Source: Gemmatimonadaceae bacterium (lineage in GTDB: Bacteria; Gemmatimonadota; Gemmatimonadetes; Gemmatimonadales; Gemmatimonadaceae). From it: 64,000 nucleotides of DNA. Of the stretch, positions 52,620-63,130 are shown piece by piece. The notes beneath the pieces are model-generated. The model was not told where the DNA came from, ran no database searches, and worked only from the letters and a program-made list of their open reading frames with translations. The stretch lies in contig JADZAN010000001.1 in the NCBI GenBank assembly GCA_020852815.1, forward strand, positions 124,001-188,000, read 5' to 3'. The number at the start of each line of letters is the position of its first letter. Within the stretch, counting starts at the first letter, position 1. The translations under genes were made by a program, and so were the position numbers.

Positions 52620-54025
52620 GTCTCCGCGACACCCTCGCCGCCCTGGCCATCGCACTCGGCTCGGCCTGCGAAGGAGGCGATAGCGCGTCCACGCGCGCGG
52701 CCCTCGCCGCCCCAGCGCAAGTCACCCGCGTCAACGACCAGATCACCGCGTCGCGGCGCACCGCGATCGTCGACGCGGTGGCACGCGTGGCGCCGGCGGT
52801 CGTGACGGTCCAGACGGAGACGGTCGAGCGCGTCCCGGTCGACGTCTTCGAGCAGTTCTTCGGCGGGCGGTCCGGGCAGCAGGTGCAACCGGGCCTCGGC
52901 TCGGGCTTCATCATTCGCCCCGACGGCATCATCGTCACCAACGCCCACGTCGTCGCCGGCGCCAGCCGCATCTCGGTGATGCTGCGCGACGGCGCCACCT
53001 ACGCCGGAACGCTCATCGGCGCCGACGAGACCAACGACCTCGCGGTGCTTCGCATCAACGCGCGGAACCTACCCGTTGTCTCGTTAGGCTCCTCGGACCA
53101 GCTCCTCATCGGCGAGTGGGCCATCGCCATCGGCAATCCCTTCGGCTTCGTGATCGGCAACAGCGAACCGAGCGTGACCGCGGGCGTCGTGAGCGCCACC
53201 GGGCGCAACCTGCTGGGGCGCAGCGACGGCAGCGGCGCATACGTCGGGATGATCCAGACCGACGCCTCGATCAACCCGGGCAACTCCGGCGGCCCGCTGG
53301 TCAACGCGGTGGGCGAGGTGATTGGCGTGAACACCTCGATCTACACACCGAGCGGCGGCTCCATCGGCCTCGGCTTCGCCATCCCGATCAACCGCGCGCG
53401 CCGCATCGTCGACGACCTCCTCGATCACGGGAGCGTACGCCGCCCCTGGATCGGCGAGAAGCTGCGCACGGGAACCGGTGACAACCCGCGCGACATCGTC
53501 ACCGCCGGCGTCATCGTGCAGTCGGTGATTCCGGGCTCGCCCGCCGCCAAAGCCGGCTTGCAGCCGGGCGACCAGATCCTGCGCGCGCGTGGCCGGCCGC
53601 TGCGCAACGTCTTCGACTGGGAAGCCGAGCGACTCGACATGCGCGTCGGCGAGTCGGTCCCGCTGGTGGTGCGTCGCGGCGGGCGCGAGACCACGATCAC
53701 CGTGACGGTCGCCGACCTCCCCGACGTCTCGGCGCCGCGCGTGACCGTGTTACGCGAACTCGAACTCGTCTCGCTCACCCCGGCCATCCGCGCCGAGCGC
53801 GGACTGCGGAGCGCCAAGGGCGCCCTGGTGGTGCGCTCGAGCGATCGCATCAAGACCGAGATCGGGCTGCAGGAGGGCGACCTCATCGTCCAGATCAACC
53901 GCACGTCGATCGAGCAGGCCGCTGATGTCTCGCGCGCCTTCGACAACTACGGCGGGCGCAGCGGACTCCGCCTCGTCTTCGAGCGGCGCGGCTATTTCTA
54001 CACCACCGACTTCGTGATCCAGTGA
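52616..54025 (+). CDS. HtrA/DegP-type serine protease with two PDZ domains
   Basis: 469 residues. The short N-terminal signal ends in a lipobox-like GSAC (Cys near 18), so it is probably a lipoprotein in the periplasm. The catalytic triad is His in VTNAHVVAG (about 110), Asp in TNDLAVLR (about 141) and Ser in NPGNSGGPL (about 222). Two PDZ domains follow (GSPAAKAGLQPGDQIL and a second ending GLQEGDLIVQINR). It degrades or refolds misfolded envelope proteins. It overlaps truA and purB by four bases each. Confidence 0.93.
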   Translation: MSLRDTLAALAIALGSACEGGDSASTRAALAAPAQVTRVNDQITASRRTAIVDAVARVAPAVVTVQTETVERVPVDVFEQFFGGRSGQQVQPGLGSGFIIRPDGIIVTNAHVVAGASRISVMLRDGATYAGTLIGADETNDLAVLRINARNLPVVSLGSSDQLLIGEWAIAIGNPFGFVIGNSEPSVTAGVVSATGRNLLGRSDGSGAYVGMIQTDASINPGNSGGPLVNAVGEVIGVNTSIYTPSGGSIGLGFAIPINRARRIVDDLLDHGSVRRPWIGEKLRTGTGDNPRDIVTAGVIVQSVIPGSPAAKAGLQPGDQILRARGRPLRNVFDWEAERLDMRVGESVPLVVRRGGRETTITVTVADLPDVSAPRVTVLRELELVSLTPAIRAERGLRSAKGALVVRSSDRIKTEIGLQEGDLIVQINRTSIEQAADVSRAFDNYGGRSGLRLVFERRGYFYTTDFVIQ

Positions 54026-55455
54026 CCGCGCACGCGCAGTACTCCACACCGCTGGCGGAGCGCTACGCGTCCCGCGACATGCTCGCGCTCTGGTCGCCGC
54101 AGCGCCGGTACGGGCTCTGGCGCCGGCTCTGGCTGGCACTCGCCGAGGCCGAGCAGTCGTTAGGCGTGCCGATTCCCGACGAGGCCATCGCGCAGATGCG
54201 TGACCACCTCGACGACATCGACTTCGCCGCCGTGGCCGCGTACGAGAAGCGCTTCCGTCACGACGTGATGGCGCATGTGCACGCCTTTGGCGACGCGGCG
54301 CCGGCCGCGCGCGGCTTCATCCACTACGGCGCGACGTCGTGCTACGTCACCGATAACGCCGAGTTGATCCTCATGCGCGAGGCACTCGGCCTCCTGCGCG
54401 CCAAGGTCGTGGACGCGCTGCGCGAACTGGCCACCTTTGCCCGCGGGTGGCGCGCCGAGCCCACGCTGGGCTATACGCACCTGCAGCCGGCGCAGCTCAC
54501 CACCGTGGGCAAGCGCGCCACGCTCTGGATGCAGGACCTGGTCCTCGACCTGGCCGACCTCGATCACCGCGTCGCCACCCTCCCCTTCCGCGGCGTGAAG
54601 GGGACCACGGGGACGCAGGCGTCGTTCCTCGACATCCTGGGCGGCGACCACGCCAAGGTCCGCGAACTCGACCGCCGCGTCTGCGCCGCGATGGACTTCT
54701 CGGCGTCGATCCCCGTGAGCGGGCAGACCTACACGAGGAAGATCGACGCGCAGGTGCTGGGCGTCGTCGGCGGCATCGCCGCCAGCGCGGCCAAGTTCGC
54801 CTCCGATCTGCGCATGCTGCAGGCCTTTGGGGAAATCGAGGAGCCGTTCGAGAAGGAGCAGATCGGCTCGTCGGCCATGGCGTACAAGCGCAACCCGATG
54901 CGCTGCGAACGCATCAACTCGCTCGCCCGGTTCGTCGCCTCGCTGGAGCCCAACGCCAACCAGACGCACAGCGTCCAGTACTTCGAGCGCACGCTCGACG
55001 ACTCCGCCAACCGCCGGCTCGTCATCCCCGAGAGCTTCCTCGCCACCGACGCGATCCTCGTGCTGCTGGCCAACGTCGCCGGGGGACTCGAGGTGCATCC
55101 GGCGCGCATCGCGGCGCGCGTGCGTGACGAACTCCCGTTCATGGCGACGGAAGCGCTCATCGTGCGCGCGGTGCGCGCCGGGCGCTCGCGCCAGGACGCG
55201 CACGAGGTCATTCGCCGTCACTCCATCGCCGCCGCCCGCGCCATGAAGGACGACGGCGTGGCGAACGACATGCTCGACCGCCTGGCAGGCGATGCGGAGT
55301 TTGGCGTCGCCCTCGATGACATCCGTGCGGCCCTCGATGCCTCGCGCTTCGTGGGCCGCTCCCCGCAACAGGTCGACGACTTCCTCGCCGAAGTCGTCGA
55401 TCCCATCCTCGCCGGCGCCGACGCCCCCGTCGCGCGAGAGGAGGTCCGCGTATGA
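54022..55455 (+). CDS. purB: Adenylosuccinate lyase
   Basis: 477 residues, a fumarase/aspartase superfamily tetramer that acts twice in purine synthesis. The signature loop [15 protein letters not shown] lies near residue 287, with [11 protein letters not shown] near 150 and [13 protein letters not shown] near 97. The GTG start overlaps the protease stop (GTGA). It is followed immediately by purC. Confidence 0.96.
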   Translation: MTAHAQYSTPLAERYASRDMLALWSPQRRYGLWRRLWLALAEAEQSLGVPIPDEAIAQMRDHLDDIDFAAVAAYEKRFRHDVMAHVHAFGDAAPAARGFIHYGATSCYVTDNAELILMREALGLLRAKVVDALRELATFARGWRAEPTLGYTHLQPAQLTTVGKRATLWMQDLVLDLADLDHRVATLPFRGVKGTTGTQASFLDILGGDHAKVRELDRRVCAAMDFSASIPVSGQTYTRKIDAQVLGVVGGIAASAAKFASDLRMLQAFGEIEEPFEKEQIGSSAMAYKRNPMRCERINSLARFVASLEPNANQTHSVQYFERTLDDSANRRLVIPESFLATDAILVLLANVAGGLEVHPARIAARVRDELPFMATEALIVRAVRAGRSRQDAHEVIRRHSIAAARAMKDDGVANDMLDRLAGDAEFGVALDDIRAALDASRFVGRSPQQVDDFLAEVVDPILAGADAPVAREEVRV

Positions 55456-56381
55456 TCGGCGCCGTGATCGCCACCACTTCGCTCCCGCTCCCCGCGCATC
55501 GCCGCGGCAAGGTGCGTGACGTGTACGAACTGGGCGACGACCGATTGCTGCTCGTCGCCACCGACCGCGTCTCGGCGTTCGACGTCGTCATGCGCGAGAC
55601 CGTCCCCTTCAAGGGGATCGTCCTCACGCAGCTCACCGCGTGGTGGCTCAAGCAGCTGGAACCGATCGTCCCGCACCACATGCTCGGCACCGCGATCGAC
55701 CCCCTCGTGGATGAGTACCCCGCGTTAGGCCCGCATCGCGAGGTGTTGCGCGGGCGCGTGATGCTCTCCCGGCGCACCGACGTCTTCCCGGTCGAGTGCG
55801 TGATGCGCGGCTTCGTTGCCGGCTCGGCGTGGAAGGAATACCAGCAATCGGGGACGCTGGCTGGCGAGCGCCTCCCGGAGGGGCTCCGCGAGAGTTCGCG
55901 CCTCGACCCGCCGATCTTCTCGCCCGCCACAAAGGCCGAGAGCGGGCACGACGAGAACATCACGATACCGCGGATGGCCGAGATCGTCGGCGCCGCGGAA
56001 GCGAAGGAACTCGAGCGCCTGTCGCGCGCCATCTACGACTTCGCCTGCCGCACCGCGGAGCCGCGCGGGATCATGATCGCCGACACCAAGTTCGAGTTCG
56101 GGCGCGTGGGCGGAGAGACCATCCTCATCGACGAGGTGCTGACGCCCGACAGTTCGCGCTTCTGGCCGGCCGACCAGTATGCGCCGGGTCGCTCGCAGCC
56201 TAGTTACGACAAGCAGCCGTTGCGCGACTACCTCGACGCCGAGCGACGCGCCGGCCGCTGGAACGGGAACTCGCCCCCGCCGGACCTCCCCGAGGAGGTC
56301 GTGGCCGCGACGAGCGCGCGCTATCTCGACGCCTTCCGCCGCATCACCGGCGCCTCCCTCGACGTGTCCAGCCTCCCGTGA
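55452..56381 (+). CDS. purC: Phosphoribosylaminoimidazole-succinocarboxamide synthase
   Basis: 309 residues, the long form of SAICAR synthetase. [26 protein letters not shown] at the N-terminus begins the ATP-grasp-like fold; [17 protein letters not shown] and ADTKFEFGR, ending in [14 protein letters not shown], are diagnostic. The ATG overlaps the purB stop (ATGA). Confidence 0.96.
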   Translation: MIGAVIATTSLPLPAHRRGKVRDVYELGDDRLLLVATDRVSAFDVVMRETVPFKGIVLTQLTAWWLKQLEPIVPHHMLGTAIDPLVDEYPALGPHREVLRGRVMLSRRTDVFPVECVMRGFVAGSAWKEYQQSGTLAGERLPEGLRESSRLDPPIFSPATKAESGHDENITIPRMAEIVGAAEAKELERLSRAIYDFACRTAEPRGIMIADTKFEFGRVGGETILIDEVLTPDSSRFWPADQYAPGRSQPSYDKQPLRDYLDAERRAGRWNGNSPPPDLPEEVVAATSARYLDAFRRITGASLDVSSLP

Positions 56382-57031
56382 ACTTCGCCCGCGAAGGGTA
56401 TCCCTTCATGCTCATCGCGGCGGCGCTCGCCGTCGCCGGCTATGCCGCCGCGCTGGGGCGTCGCTCCTGGCCGCTCTGGCTCCTCGCCTTCTGTTTCACG
56501 ATCCTCGCGCTATGGGTGGCGTACTTCTTCCGCGACCCCGAGCGGAGCGGCGATCGCGGCGAGGACCTGGTCATCTCGCCGGCCGACGGACGTGTCGTGA
56601 TGATCACCGAGGTGGACGAACCCGCCTTCATTCACGGGCGCGCCCTCCGCATCTCGATCTTCATGAATGTCTTCAACGTGCACGTCAACCGCTACCCGGT
56701 GGCCGGCACGGTGAAGTTTGTCCACTACAACCCCGGCAAGTTCCTCAACGCGGCCACCGAGAAGTCGTCGCTCGAGAATGAGCAGATGTCGGTGGGGCTC
56801 GAGCACCGGGGGATGCGCATCCTCGTGCGCCAGATCGCCGGCCTCATCGCGCGCCGCATCGTCACCTACAGCCGCGTGGGCGAGGACGTGGACCAGGGCG
56901 AGCGCATGGGGATCATCCGGTTCGGCTCGCGCGTCGACGTCTTCCTCCCCACGACGGCGGTGCCGGCGGTGCAGGTGGGAGAGACGACCTTTGCCGGGAC
57001 GACGCTCCTCGCCCGGCTGGGAGGGGGCTGA
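56378..57031 (+). CDS. psd: Phosphatidylserine decarboxylase
   Basis: 217 residues, the short membrane-associated type. Two N-terminal hydrophobic segments (about 10-25 and 31-48) precede the YFFRDPERS stretch. The self-cleavage site that makes the pyruvoyl group is the Gly-Ser of RFGSRVDVF near residue 183. It makes phosphatidylethanolamine from the product of the next gene. The GTG start overlaps the purC stop (GTGA). Confidence 0.94.
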   Translation: MNFAREGYPFMLIAAALAVAGYAAALGRRSWPLWLLAFCFTILALWVAYFFRDPERSGDRGEDLVISPADGRVVMITEVDEPAFIHGRALRISIFMNVFNVHVNRYPVAGTVKFVHYNPGKFLNAATEKSSLENEQMSVGLEHRGMRILVRQIAGLIARRIVTYSRVGEDVDQGERMGIIRFGSRVDVFLPTTAVPAVQVGETTFAGTTLLARLGGG

Positions 57032-57033
57032 GC

Positions 57034-58011
57034 GTGGCACGCCCGCAACCGCGCCGCGCGGTCGTCCTGCTGCCGAACGGGTTCACGCTCGCGAACCTCT
57101 TCTTCGGCGTCTTCGCGATCGTCGCCGCCTCGCGCGGCGATTTCTCGCGCGCGGTCTCCTACATCGTCTTCGGCGGCGTGGCCGATGCGCTCGACGGGCG
57201 CGTGGCGCGCGCCACCAACACCGGGAGCCGCTTCGGCGAGGAACTCGACTCGCTCGTCGACGCCATCTCGTTCGGCCTCGCGCCCACGATGATCATCTAC
57301 TTCGCCGTCTTCAACCAGGCGGGGTGGGACTGGATCTTCTGCTTCATGTTCACGATGTGCGCGGTGATCCGCCTCGCGCGCTTCAACGTCGAGCAGGCCG
57401 GGCGCAAGAAGACACACTTCCACGGCCTCCCCTCCCCCGCCGCCGGCGGGACGCTCGCCACGTACTACTGGTTCAGCCAGACCGACCTGTACACGCAGAC
57501 GATGATCGCCGACCTCCCATGGCATCAGATGCTGCGCTTCATCATGCTCGGGCTGTCATTCCTGATGATCAGCAACGTGCAGTACGCCGCGATGCCGACC
57601 ATCGGCTACCGGAGCGTCCGCCAGGTGCTCGGCTCGCTCCTCGTGATCGGGACGATCGTCGGCGTCATCTTCCTCCCCAAGTCGTTCTTCTTCCCCGCCG
57701 CCATGGCGTACGTCCTGTACGGCCTGGTGGCGACCGTCTTCATCGGCCTTCTCGACCGCCTCCCGGGCAACGGCGACGACTACGAGGAGTATGCGGCTGA
57801 CGGTGATATGAACGATCGCGCGCTCGTCGTCGCCGACGATGAGGCGCGCGACGAGGCGCGCGACGACGGACGCGGCGATGGTCGCCGCCGACGCCGGCGC
57901 AGGCGGCCGCGCGGTCCGCGCCCCTCCGGGCCGCCTAACGCCTCCGGAGGCGGCACTGCTCCGGGGACAACCCAGCATGCTCCACCCACCCCTCCCACCT
58001 CCGAGGACTGA
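57034..58011 (+). CDS. pssA: CDP-diacylglycerol--serine O-phosphatidyltransferase
   Basis: 325 residues with about eight membrane segments. The CDP-alcohol phosphotransferase motif DALDGRVARATNTGS...GEELDSLVD (DG-x2-AR-x8-G-x3-D-x3-D) lies near 50-76. The C-terminal tail after about residue 250 is disordered: an Asp/Glu/Arg-rich part, then eight Arg in a row, then a Pro/Gly/Thr tail. It supplies phosphatidylserine to psd. The GTG start is 2 bases after psd. Confidence 0.93.
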   Translation: MARPQPRRAVVLLPNGFTLANLFFGVFAIVAASRGDFSRAVSYIVFGGVADALDGRVARATNTGSRFGEELDSLVDAISFGLAPTMIIYFAVFNQAGWDWIFCFMFTMCAVIRLARFNVEQAGRKKTHFHGLPSPAAGGTLATYYWFSQTDLYTQTMIADLPWHQMLRFIMLGLSFLMISNVQYAAMPTIGYRSVRQVLGSLLVIGTIVGVIFLPKSFFFPAAMAYVLYGLVATVFIGLLDRLPGNGDDYEEYAADGDMNDRALVVADDEARDEARDDGRGDGRRRRRRRRPRGPRPSGPPNASGGGTAPGTTQHAPPTPPTSED

Positions 58012-58016
58012 CGGGG

Positions 58017-58270
58017 ATGCCCCGCTATCGTGTAGCTGTTCACATCGTTCCCCGCCGCGGGATCCTCGATCCCCAGGGCAAGGCCGTCGCCGACGCGCTT
58101 CACGCCCTCGGCTTCTCCGCCGTCGGCGACGTCCACGTCGGGCGGCACCTCGTCCTCGACGTCGACGCCGACTCGAGCGACCAGGCCGGCGCCGCCGTGC
58201 GCAGCATGTGCGACAAGCTCCTGGCCAACCCGGTCACGGAGGACTACGAACTCGCAGGAGTGACCCCCGC

Positions 58271-58274
<4 letters not shown>
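58017..58274 (+). CDS. purS: Phosphoribosylformylglycinamidine synthase subunit PurS
   Basis: 85 residues. VHIVPRRGILDPQGKAV and the VGRHLVLDVD strand match PurS, which bridges PurL and PurQ in the three-subunit FGAM synthase. It overlaps purQ by four bases. Confidence 0.94.
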
Positions 58275-58963
<689 letters not shown>

Positions 58964-59007
58964 CGACTCCGCCCTTCGCCCATCCCCCCGACCGCTTCGA
59001 TACGACC

Positions 59008-59322
59008 ATGGATCATCGCAAGACGCCCTCACCGACGCGCGCCGAAGACGAGTACTTCGTCAAGCAGGACGCCGAGTTGATCAAGGCCGAGCGCGCGCGC
59101 CTCGACCAGGAGCGCGCCAGCCGCGAACGCCAGTCGCACTACATGAAGTGCCCCAAGTGCGGCGCTGACCTCCAGGAGACGGACTTCCACCACATCAAGA
59201 TCGACCGCTGCCCCGAGTGCAAGGGAATCTGGTTCGATCACGGCGAGGTCGAGATGCTCGAGCATGTCGATCAGTCGCAGGTGCGCTCCTTCGTGCGCTC
59301 CATGTTCGGGCTCAAGTGGTAA
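59008..59322 (+). CDS. TFIIB-type zinc-ribbon protein
   Basis: 104 residues. A charged helical N-terminus ([16 protein letters not shown]) precedes a zinc ribbon with CPKCG (about 48) and [13 protein letters not shown] (about 70), the pattern of the bacterial zf-TFIIB family. The function is unknown. It sits inside the pur cluster: its TAA shares a base with the purL ATG, so it is expressed with purL. Confidence 0.85.
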   Translation: MDHRKTPSPTRAEDEYFVKQDAELIKAERARLDQERASRERQSHYMKCPKCGADLQETDFHHIKIDRCPECKGIWFDHGEVEMLEHVDQSQVRSFVRSMFGLKW

Positions 59323-61613
59323 TGAGCGCAACACCACGCGCCGGCGACCCGGCCATCACGCCTGCGCTCGTCGCCGAGCACGGGCTCACGCCTGACGAAT
59401 ACGAGCGGCTCGTGCGCCTGTTGGGGCGCACACCGACGTTCACCGAGCTTGGCGTCGTCAGCGCCCTCTGGAACGAGCACTGCTCGTACAAGCATTCCAA
59501 GCCGGTGCTGCGCACGCTCCCCACGCAGGCGCCATGGGTGCTGCAGGGGCCGGGGGAGAACGCCGGCGTCATCGCCGTGGGTGACGGTCTCGCCGTCGCG
59601 TTCAAGATCGAGTCGCACAACCACCCGTCGGCAGTGGAACCCTACCAGGGGGCAGCGACCGGCGTCGGCGGCATCCTGCGCGACGTCTTCACGATGGGAG
59701 CCCGTCCCATCGCGATGCTCAACTCGCTCCGCTTTGGCTCGTTGGACTCGGCGCGCGTGCGGTGGCTCTTTGCCGGCGTCGTCAAGGGCGTGGGCGACTA
59801 CGGCAACTGCGTGGGCGTGCCAACCGTGGCGGGCGAGGTCGTCTTCGACCCGGCCTATGAGGGGAATCCCCTCGTCAACGCGATGTGCGTCGGCCTCCTG
59901 CGCGAAGACGAGTTGATTCGCGCCAAGGCCGAGGGAGTCGGCAACCCGATCATCGCCGTCGGTGCGCGCACCGGGCGCGATGGAATCCATGGCGCCTCGT
60001 TCGCGTCGGAAGACCTCACCGAGGCCAGCGAGGCCAAGCGCCCGCGCGTGCAGGTGGGCGATCCCTTCACCGAGAAGCTCCTCCTCGAGGCCTCGCTCGA
60101 ACTGATCAAGAGCGGGCACATCGTCGCGATCCAGGACATGGGGGCGGCCGGGCTCACCAGCTCCTCCGCCGAGATGGCGGCGCGCGGCGACGTCGGCGTC
60201 ACCATCGACACCAGCAGGGTCCCGGTGCGCGAAACGCACATGACGCCGTACGAGATCCTCCTCTCCGAATCGCAGGAGCGCATGCTCGTCGTGGCGAAGA
60301 AGGGGCACGAGCAGCACGTCAAGGCGATCCTCGAGAAGTGGGACCTGACCGCGGAAGTCATCGGTGAGGTGATCAGCGAGCCGGTGTATCGCGTGACCGA
60401 GGGCGAGCATGTCGTCGCCGAGTTTCCCGGGTCGAAGCTGGTGACCGAGTGCCCGGTGTACTACCCGGATTCGCGCGAGAGCGACGCCATCGTGGCGCTA
60501 CGTTCACGCGATCCCAACGCCGTCACCCCACGCCCGGAGGAAGCGGACGCGGCGTGGACGCTGGTGCAGCTCCTCACGAGCCCAACGATCGCCAGCAAGA
60601 CGTGGGTCTATCGCCAGTACGACTCCACGGTACGCGCCAGCACGGTGGTCGGCCCCGGTGCGTCCGACGCGGCGGTGGTCCGGCTCCCCGGCACCAACAA
60701 GGCGATTGCCGTCAAGACCGACTGCAACGGGCGTTATGTCTACCTCGAGCCGCGCACCGGCGGGCGCGCCGCGGTGGCGGAGGCGGCGCGCAACGTGGCG
60801 TGCACCGGCGCCCGCCCGATGGCCATCACCAACTGCCTCAACTTCGGGAATCCCCGCAAGCCCGAGGTGTTCTTCCAGTTCAAGGAAGCCGTCGGCGGCA
60901 TGGGCGACGCCTGCACCGCGTTAGGCACGCCGGTCACCGGCGGCAACGTCTCGTTCTACAACGAGAGCCCCATCTCGGCCGTCTTCCCGACGCCCACCGT
61001 CGGCATGGTGGGACTCATCGAGAACCTCGACTGGGTCACGCGCAGCGCCTTCGTCGGTGAGGGTGACACCATCGTCCTGCTGGGCAACTGCACGGATGAG
61101 TTGGGCGCCAGCGAATACCTCTCGCGCATCCACGGGCTCACGATCGGCACTCCGCCGCAGCTTGACCTGGCCGGCGAGAAGCGACTCATCGACGCGCTCC
61201 TCGAGGCCATCCGCAGCGGCGCCGTCGCATCGGCGCACGACTGCTCCGACGGAGGGCTCGCGGTCGCCCTCGCCGAGTGCGCGATGATGGAGCGCGACGC
61301 AGCCATCGGCGTCGATGTCGACCTCACCGTGTGGGGACAGCTCCGCTCGCGGGCCCTCCTGTTCGGCGAGGCACACGGACGCGTGATCGTCTCCACCTCA
61401 TCCCCGGAAGCCGTGCTGGCCATCGCACAGCGACATGACGTCCCGTCGCGCGTGATTGGGCGCGTGGGAACGAGGAACGGTGCATTCCGGATACGTTACT
61501 CGGATGGCGCGATCGACGTCCCCGTCGCGGCGCTCGCCGACGCGTATCACGACGCGATCCCGCGCATCATGACGCGGGTCGCCTCGGCCACCGCCGACTC
61601 GCAGGAGGGCTGA
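59322..61613 (+). CDS. purL: Phosphoribosylformylglycinamidine synthase subunit PurL
   Basis: 763 residues, the small-PurL type that works with PurS and Pur[14 protein letters not shown] near 45, [20 protein letters not shown] near 95, and in the second half [17 protein letters not shown] are diagnostic of the duplicated AIRS fold. ATG 59322 begins MSATPRAGD; the frame upstream overlaps the zinc-ribbon gene and is not coding. Confidence 0.96.
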   Translation: MSATPRAGDPAITPALVAEHGLTPDEYERLVRLLGRTPTFTELGVVSALWNEHCSYKHSKPVLRTLPTQAPWVLQGPGENAGVIAVGDGLAVAFKIESHNHPSAVEPYQGAATGVGGILRDVFTMGARPIAMLNSLRFGSLDSARVRWLFAGVVKGVGDYGNCVGVPTVAGEVVFDPAYEGNPLVNAMCVGLLREDELIRAKAEGVGNPIIAVGARTGRDGIHGASFASEDLTEASEAKRPRVQVGDPFTEKLLLEASLELIKSGHIVAIQDMGAAGLTSSSAEMAARGDVGVTIDTSRVPVRETHMTPYEILLSESQERMLVVAKKGHEQHVKAILEKWDLTAEVIGEVISEPVYRVTEGEHVVAEFPGSKLVTECPVYYPDSRESDAIVALRSRDPNAVTPRPEEADAAWTLVQLLTSPTIASKTWVYRQYDSTVRASTVVGPGASDAAVVRLPGTNKAIAVKTDCNGRYVYLEPRTGGRAAVAEAARNVACTGARPMAITNCLNFGNPRKPEVFFQFKEAVGGMGDACTALGTPVTGGNVSFYNESPISAVFPTPTVGMVGLIENLDWVTRSAFVGEGDTIVLLGNCTDELGASEYLSRIHGLTIGTPPQLDLAGEKRLIDALLEAIRSGAVASAHDCSDGGLAVALAECAMMERDAAIGVDVDLTVWGQLRSRALLFGEAHGRVIVSTSSPEAVLAIAQRHDVPSRVIGRVGTRNGAFRIRYSDGAIDVPVAALADAYHDAIPRIMTRVASATADSQEG

Positions 61614-61616
61614 GCG

Positions 61617-63011
61617 ATGTGCGGAATCTTTGGAGTATATGGCGCCGAGCACGCGGCCGAGGTCACGCACCTTGGCCTCTACTCGTTGCAACATCGCGGG
61701 CAGGAATCGGCGGGGATCGTTGCCGTCGACGGCGACTCGGTTGCGCGCGGGACGCGCAAGATGGGGCTCGTGGGCGAGGGACTCTCGGCGCGCGAGATGG
61801 AATCGCTCGTTGGGCGCATTGCCATCGGTCACACGCGCTACAGCACCGCCGGCTCGTCCACCATCGAGAACGCACAGCCGGTGCTCGCGCGCTTCAAGGG
61901 CGGACACATCGCCCTGGCGCATAACGGCAACCTCACCAACGCCGTGGAGGTACGGGCCAAGCTCGAGGACTCGGGCTCGATCTTCGCCTCCACGATGGAT
62001 TCCGAGGTCATCGTGCATCGCCTGGCGCGCGCGGCGCAGGCGCTCCCCGAGCACATGCTGGCCGAGGCGCTGCGCGGTATCGAGGGGGCCTACTGCCTCG
62101 TGGTGATCATCGGGCAGACACTCCTGGCCGCGCGCGATCCGCGCGGTTGGCGTCCGCTCGTGGTCGGGACGCTCAACGGTGGCTACGTCTTCGCGTCGGA
62201 GACGTGCGCGCTCGATATCGTCGGGGCGCAGCTCGTGCGCGAGGTGAGGCCGGGCGAGATCATCGCCGTGGATGGTGACGGGCTGCGCTCGTTCCAGGCC
62301 GAGCCGCCGCGTCAGCTGCAACGCTGCGTCTTCGAGCACGTCTACTTTGCCCGCCCCGATTCGTACGTCTTTGGCGGGTCCGTCGACCGGGCGCGGCGCG
62401 CCCTCGGGCAACGGCTCGCCGAGGAGCAGCCGGCGCCCACCGCCGACCTGGTCTTCGCCGTCCCCGATTCCTCCAACGCCGCGGCGCTCGGCTTCGCCGA
62501 ACGCTCCGGCCTCCCGCTCGAGCTCGCGCTCATCCGCAACCATTACATCGGGCGCACCTTCATCCAGCCCACGCAGTCCGGGCGCGACCACAAGGTGAAG
62601 GTCAAGTTCAACCCGGTGCGCGAGGTCCTGGCCGGGAAGAGTGTGGTGATGGTCGACGACTCCATCGTGCGCGGCACCACCACGCGCGGCCTCGTTGCCC
62701 TCGTGCGTGGCGCCGGCGCCCGCGAAGTCCACATGCGCGTCTCTTCCCCGCCGATCATCGGCCCCTGCTACTACGGCATCGATACGCCTAACAAGGAAGA
62801 GCTGATCGCCGCGAACCACTCGGTGGACGAGATCGCACGCATGATCGGCGTCGACTCGCTCGGCTACCTCTCGCTCGACGGGATGCTCGCCGCGGTCCCC
62901 TGCGGGCCCGAGGGATTCTGCCACGCCTGCTTCTCCGGCGAGTATCCCACGTCCGCCCCGACCAATCCGGTGAAGCTTCGCTACGGCCGTCGCGAACCCG
63001 CCGGCGTGTGA
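61617..63011 (+). CDS. purF: Amidophosphoribosyltransferase
   Basis: 464 residues. The N-terminal Cys nucleophile follows Met (MCGIFGVYG), so there is no long propeptide. SLQHRGQESAGI, the PRPP loop VMVDDSIVRGTTT near 350 and the cysteines of an Fe-S cluster (CVFEHVYF, GPCYYGID, CHACFSG) are present. This is the committed step of purine synthesis, made here by the last pur gene of the run. Confidence 0.96.
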   Translation: MCGIFGVYGAEHAAEVTHLGLYSLQHRGQESAGIVAVDGDSVARGTRKMGLVGEGLSAREMESLVGRIAIGHTRYSTAGSSTIENAQPVLARFKGGHIALAHNGNLTNAVEVRAKLEDSGSIFASTMDSEVIVHRLARAAQALPEHMLAEALRGIEGAYCLVVIIGQTLLAARDPRGWRPLVVGTLNGGYVFASETCALDIVGAQLVREVRPGEIIAVDGDGLRSFQAEPPRQLQRCVFEHVYFARPDSYVFGGSVDRARRALGQRLAEEQPAPTADLVFAVPDSSNAAALGFAERSGLPLELALIRNHYIGRTFIQPTQSGRDHKVKVKFNPVREVLAGKSVVMVDDSIVRGTTTRGLVALVRGAGAREVHMRVSSPPIIGPCYYGIDTPNKEELIAANHSVDEIARMIGVDSLGYLSLDGMLAAVPCGPEGFCHACFSGEYPTSAPTNPVKLRYGRREPAGV

Positions 63012-63092
63012 CACGATGGCCAGAGGGGTAACGAAGTAGCCCCCGCGGGACGCTCTTGGCCGCTCGCCAGGACCGCGTCCCGCACCTCGCAT

Positions 63093-63120
63093 TCTCCCGT
63101 CCCCCGTCTCCCGTCCCCCG
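63093..63120. repeat. Two perfect 14-bp repeats upstream of ppdK
   Basis: TCTCCCGTCCCCCG occurs twice in tandem in a pyrimidine-rich stretch ending just before the ppdK ATG at 63131. On the plus strand it leaves no Shine-Dalgarno sequence for ppdK. Confidence 0.85.
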
Positions 63121-63130
63121 TCCGCCCTCC

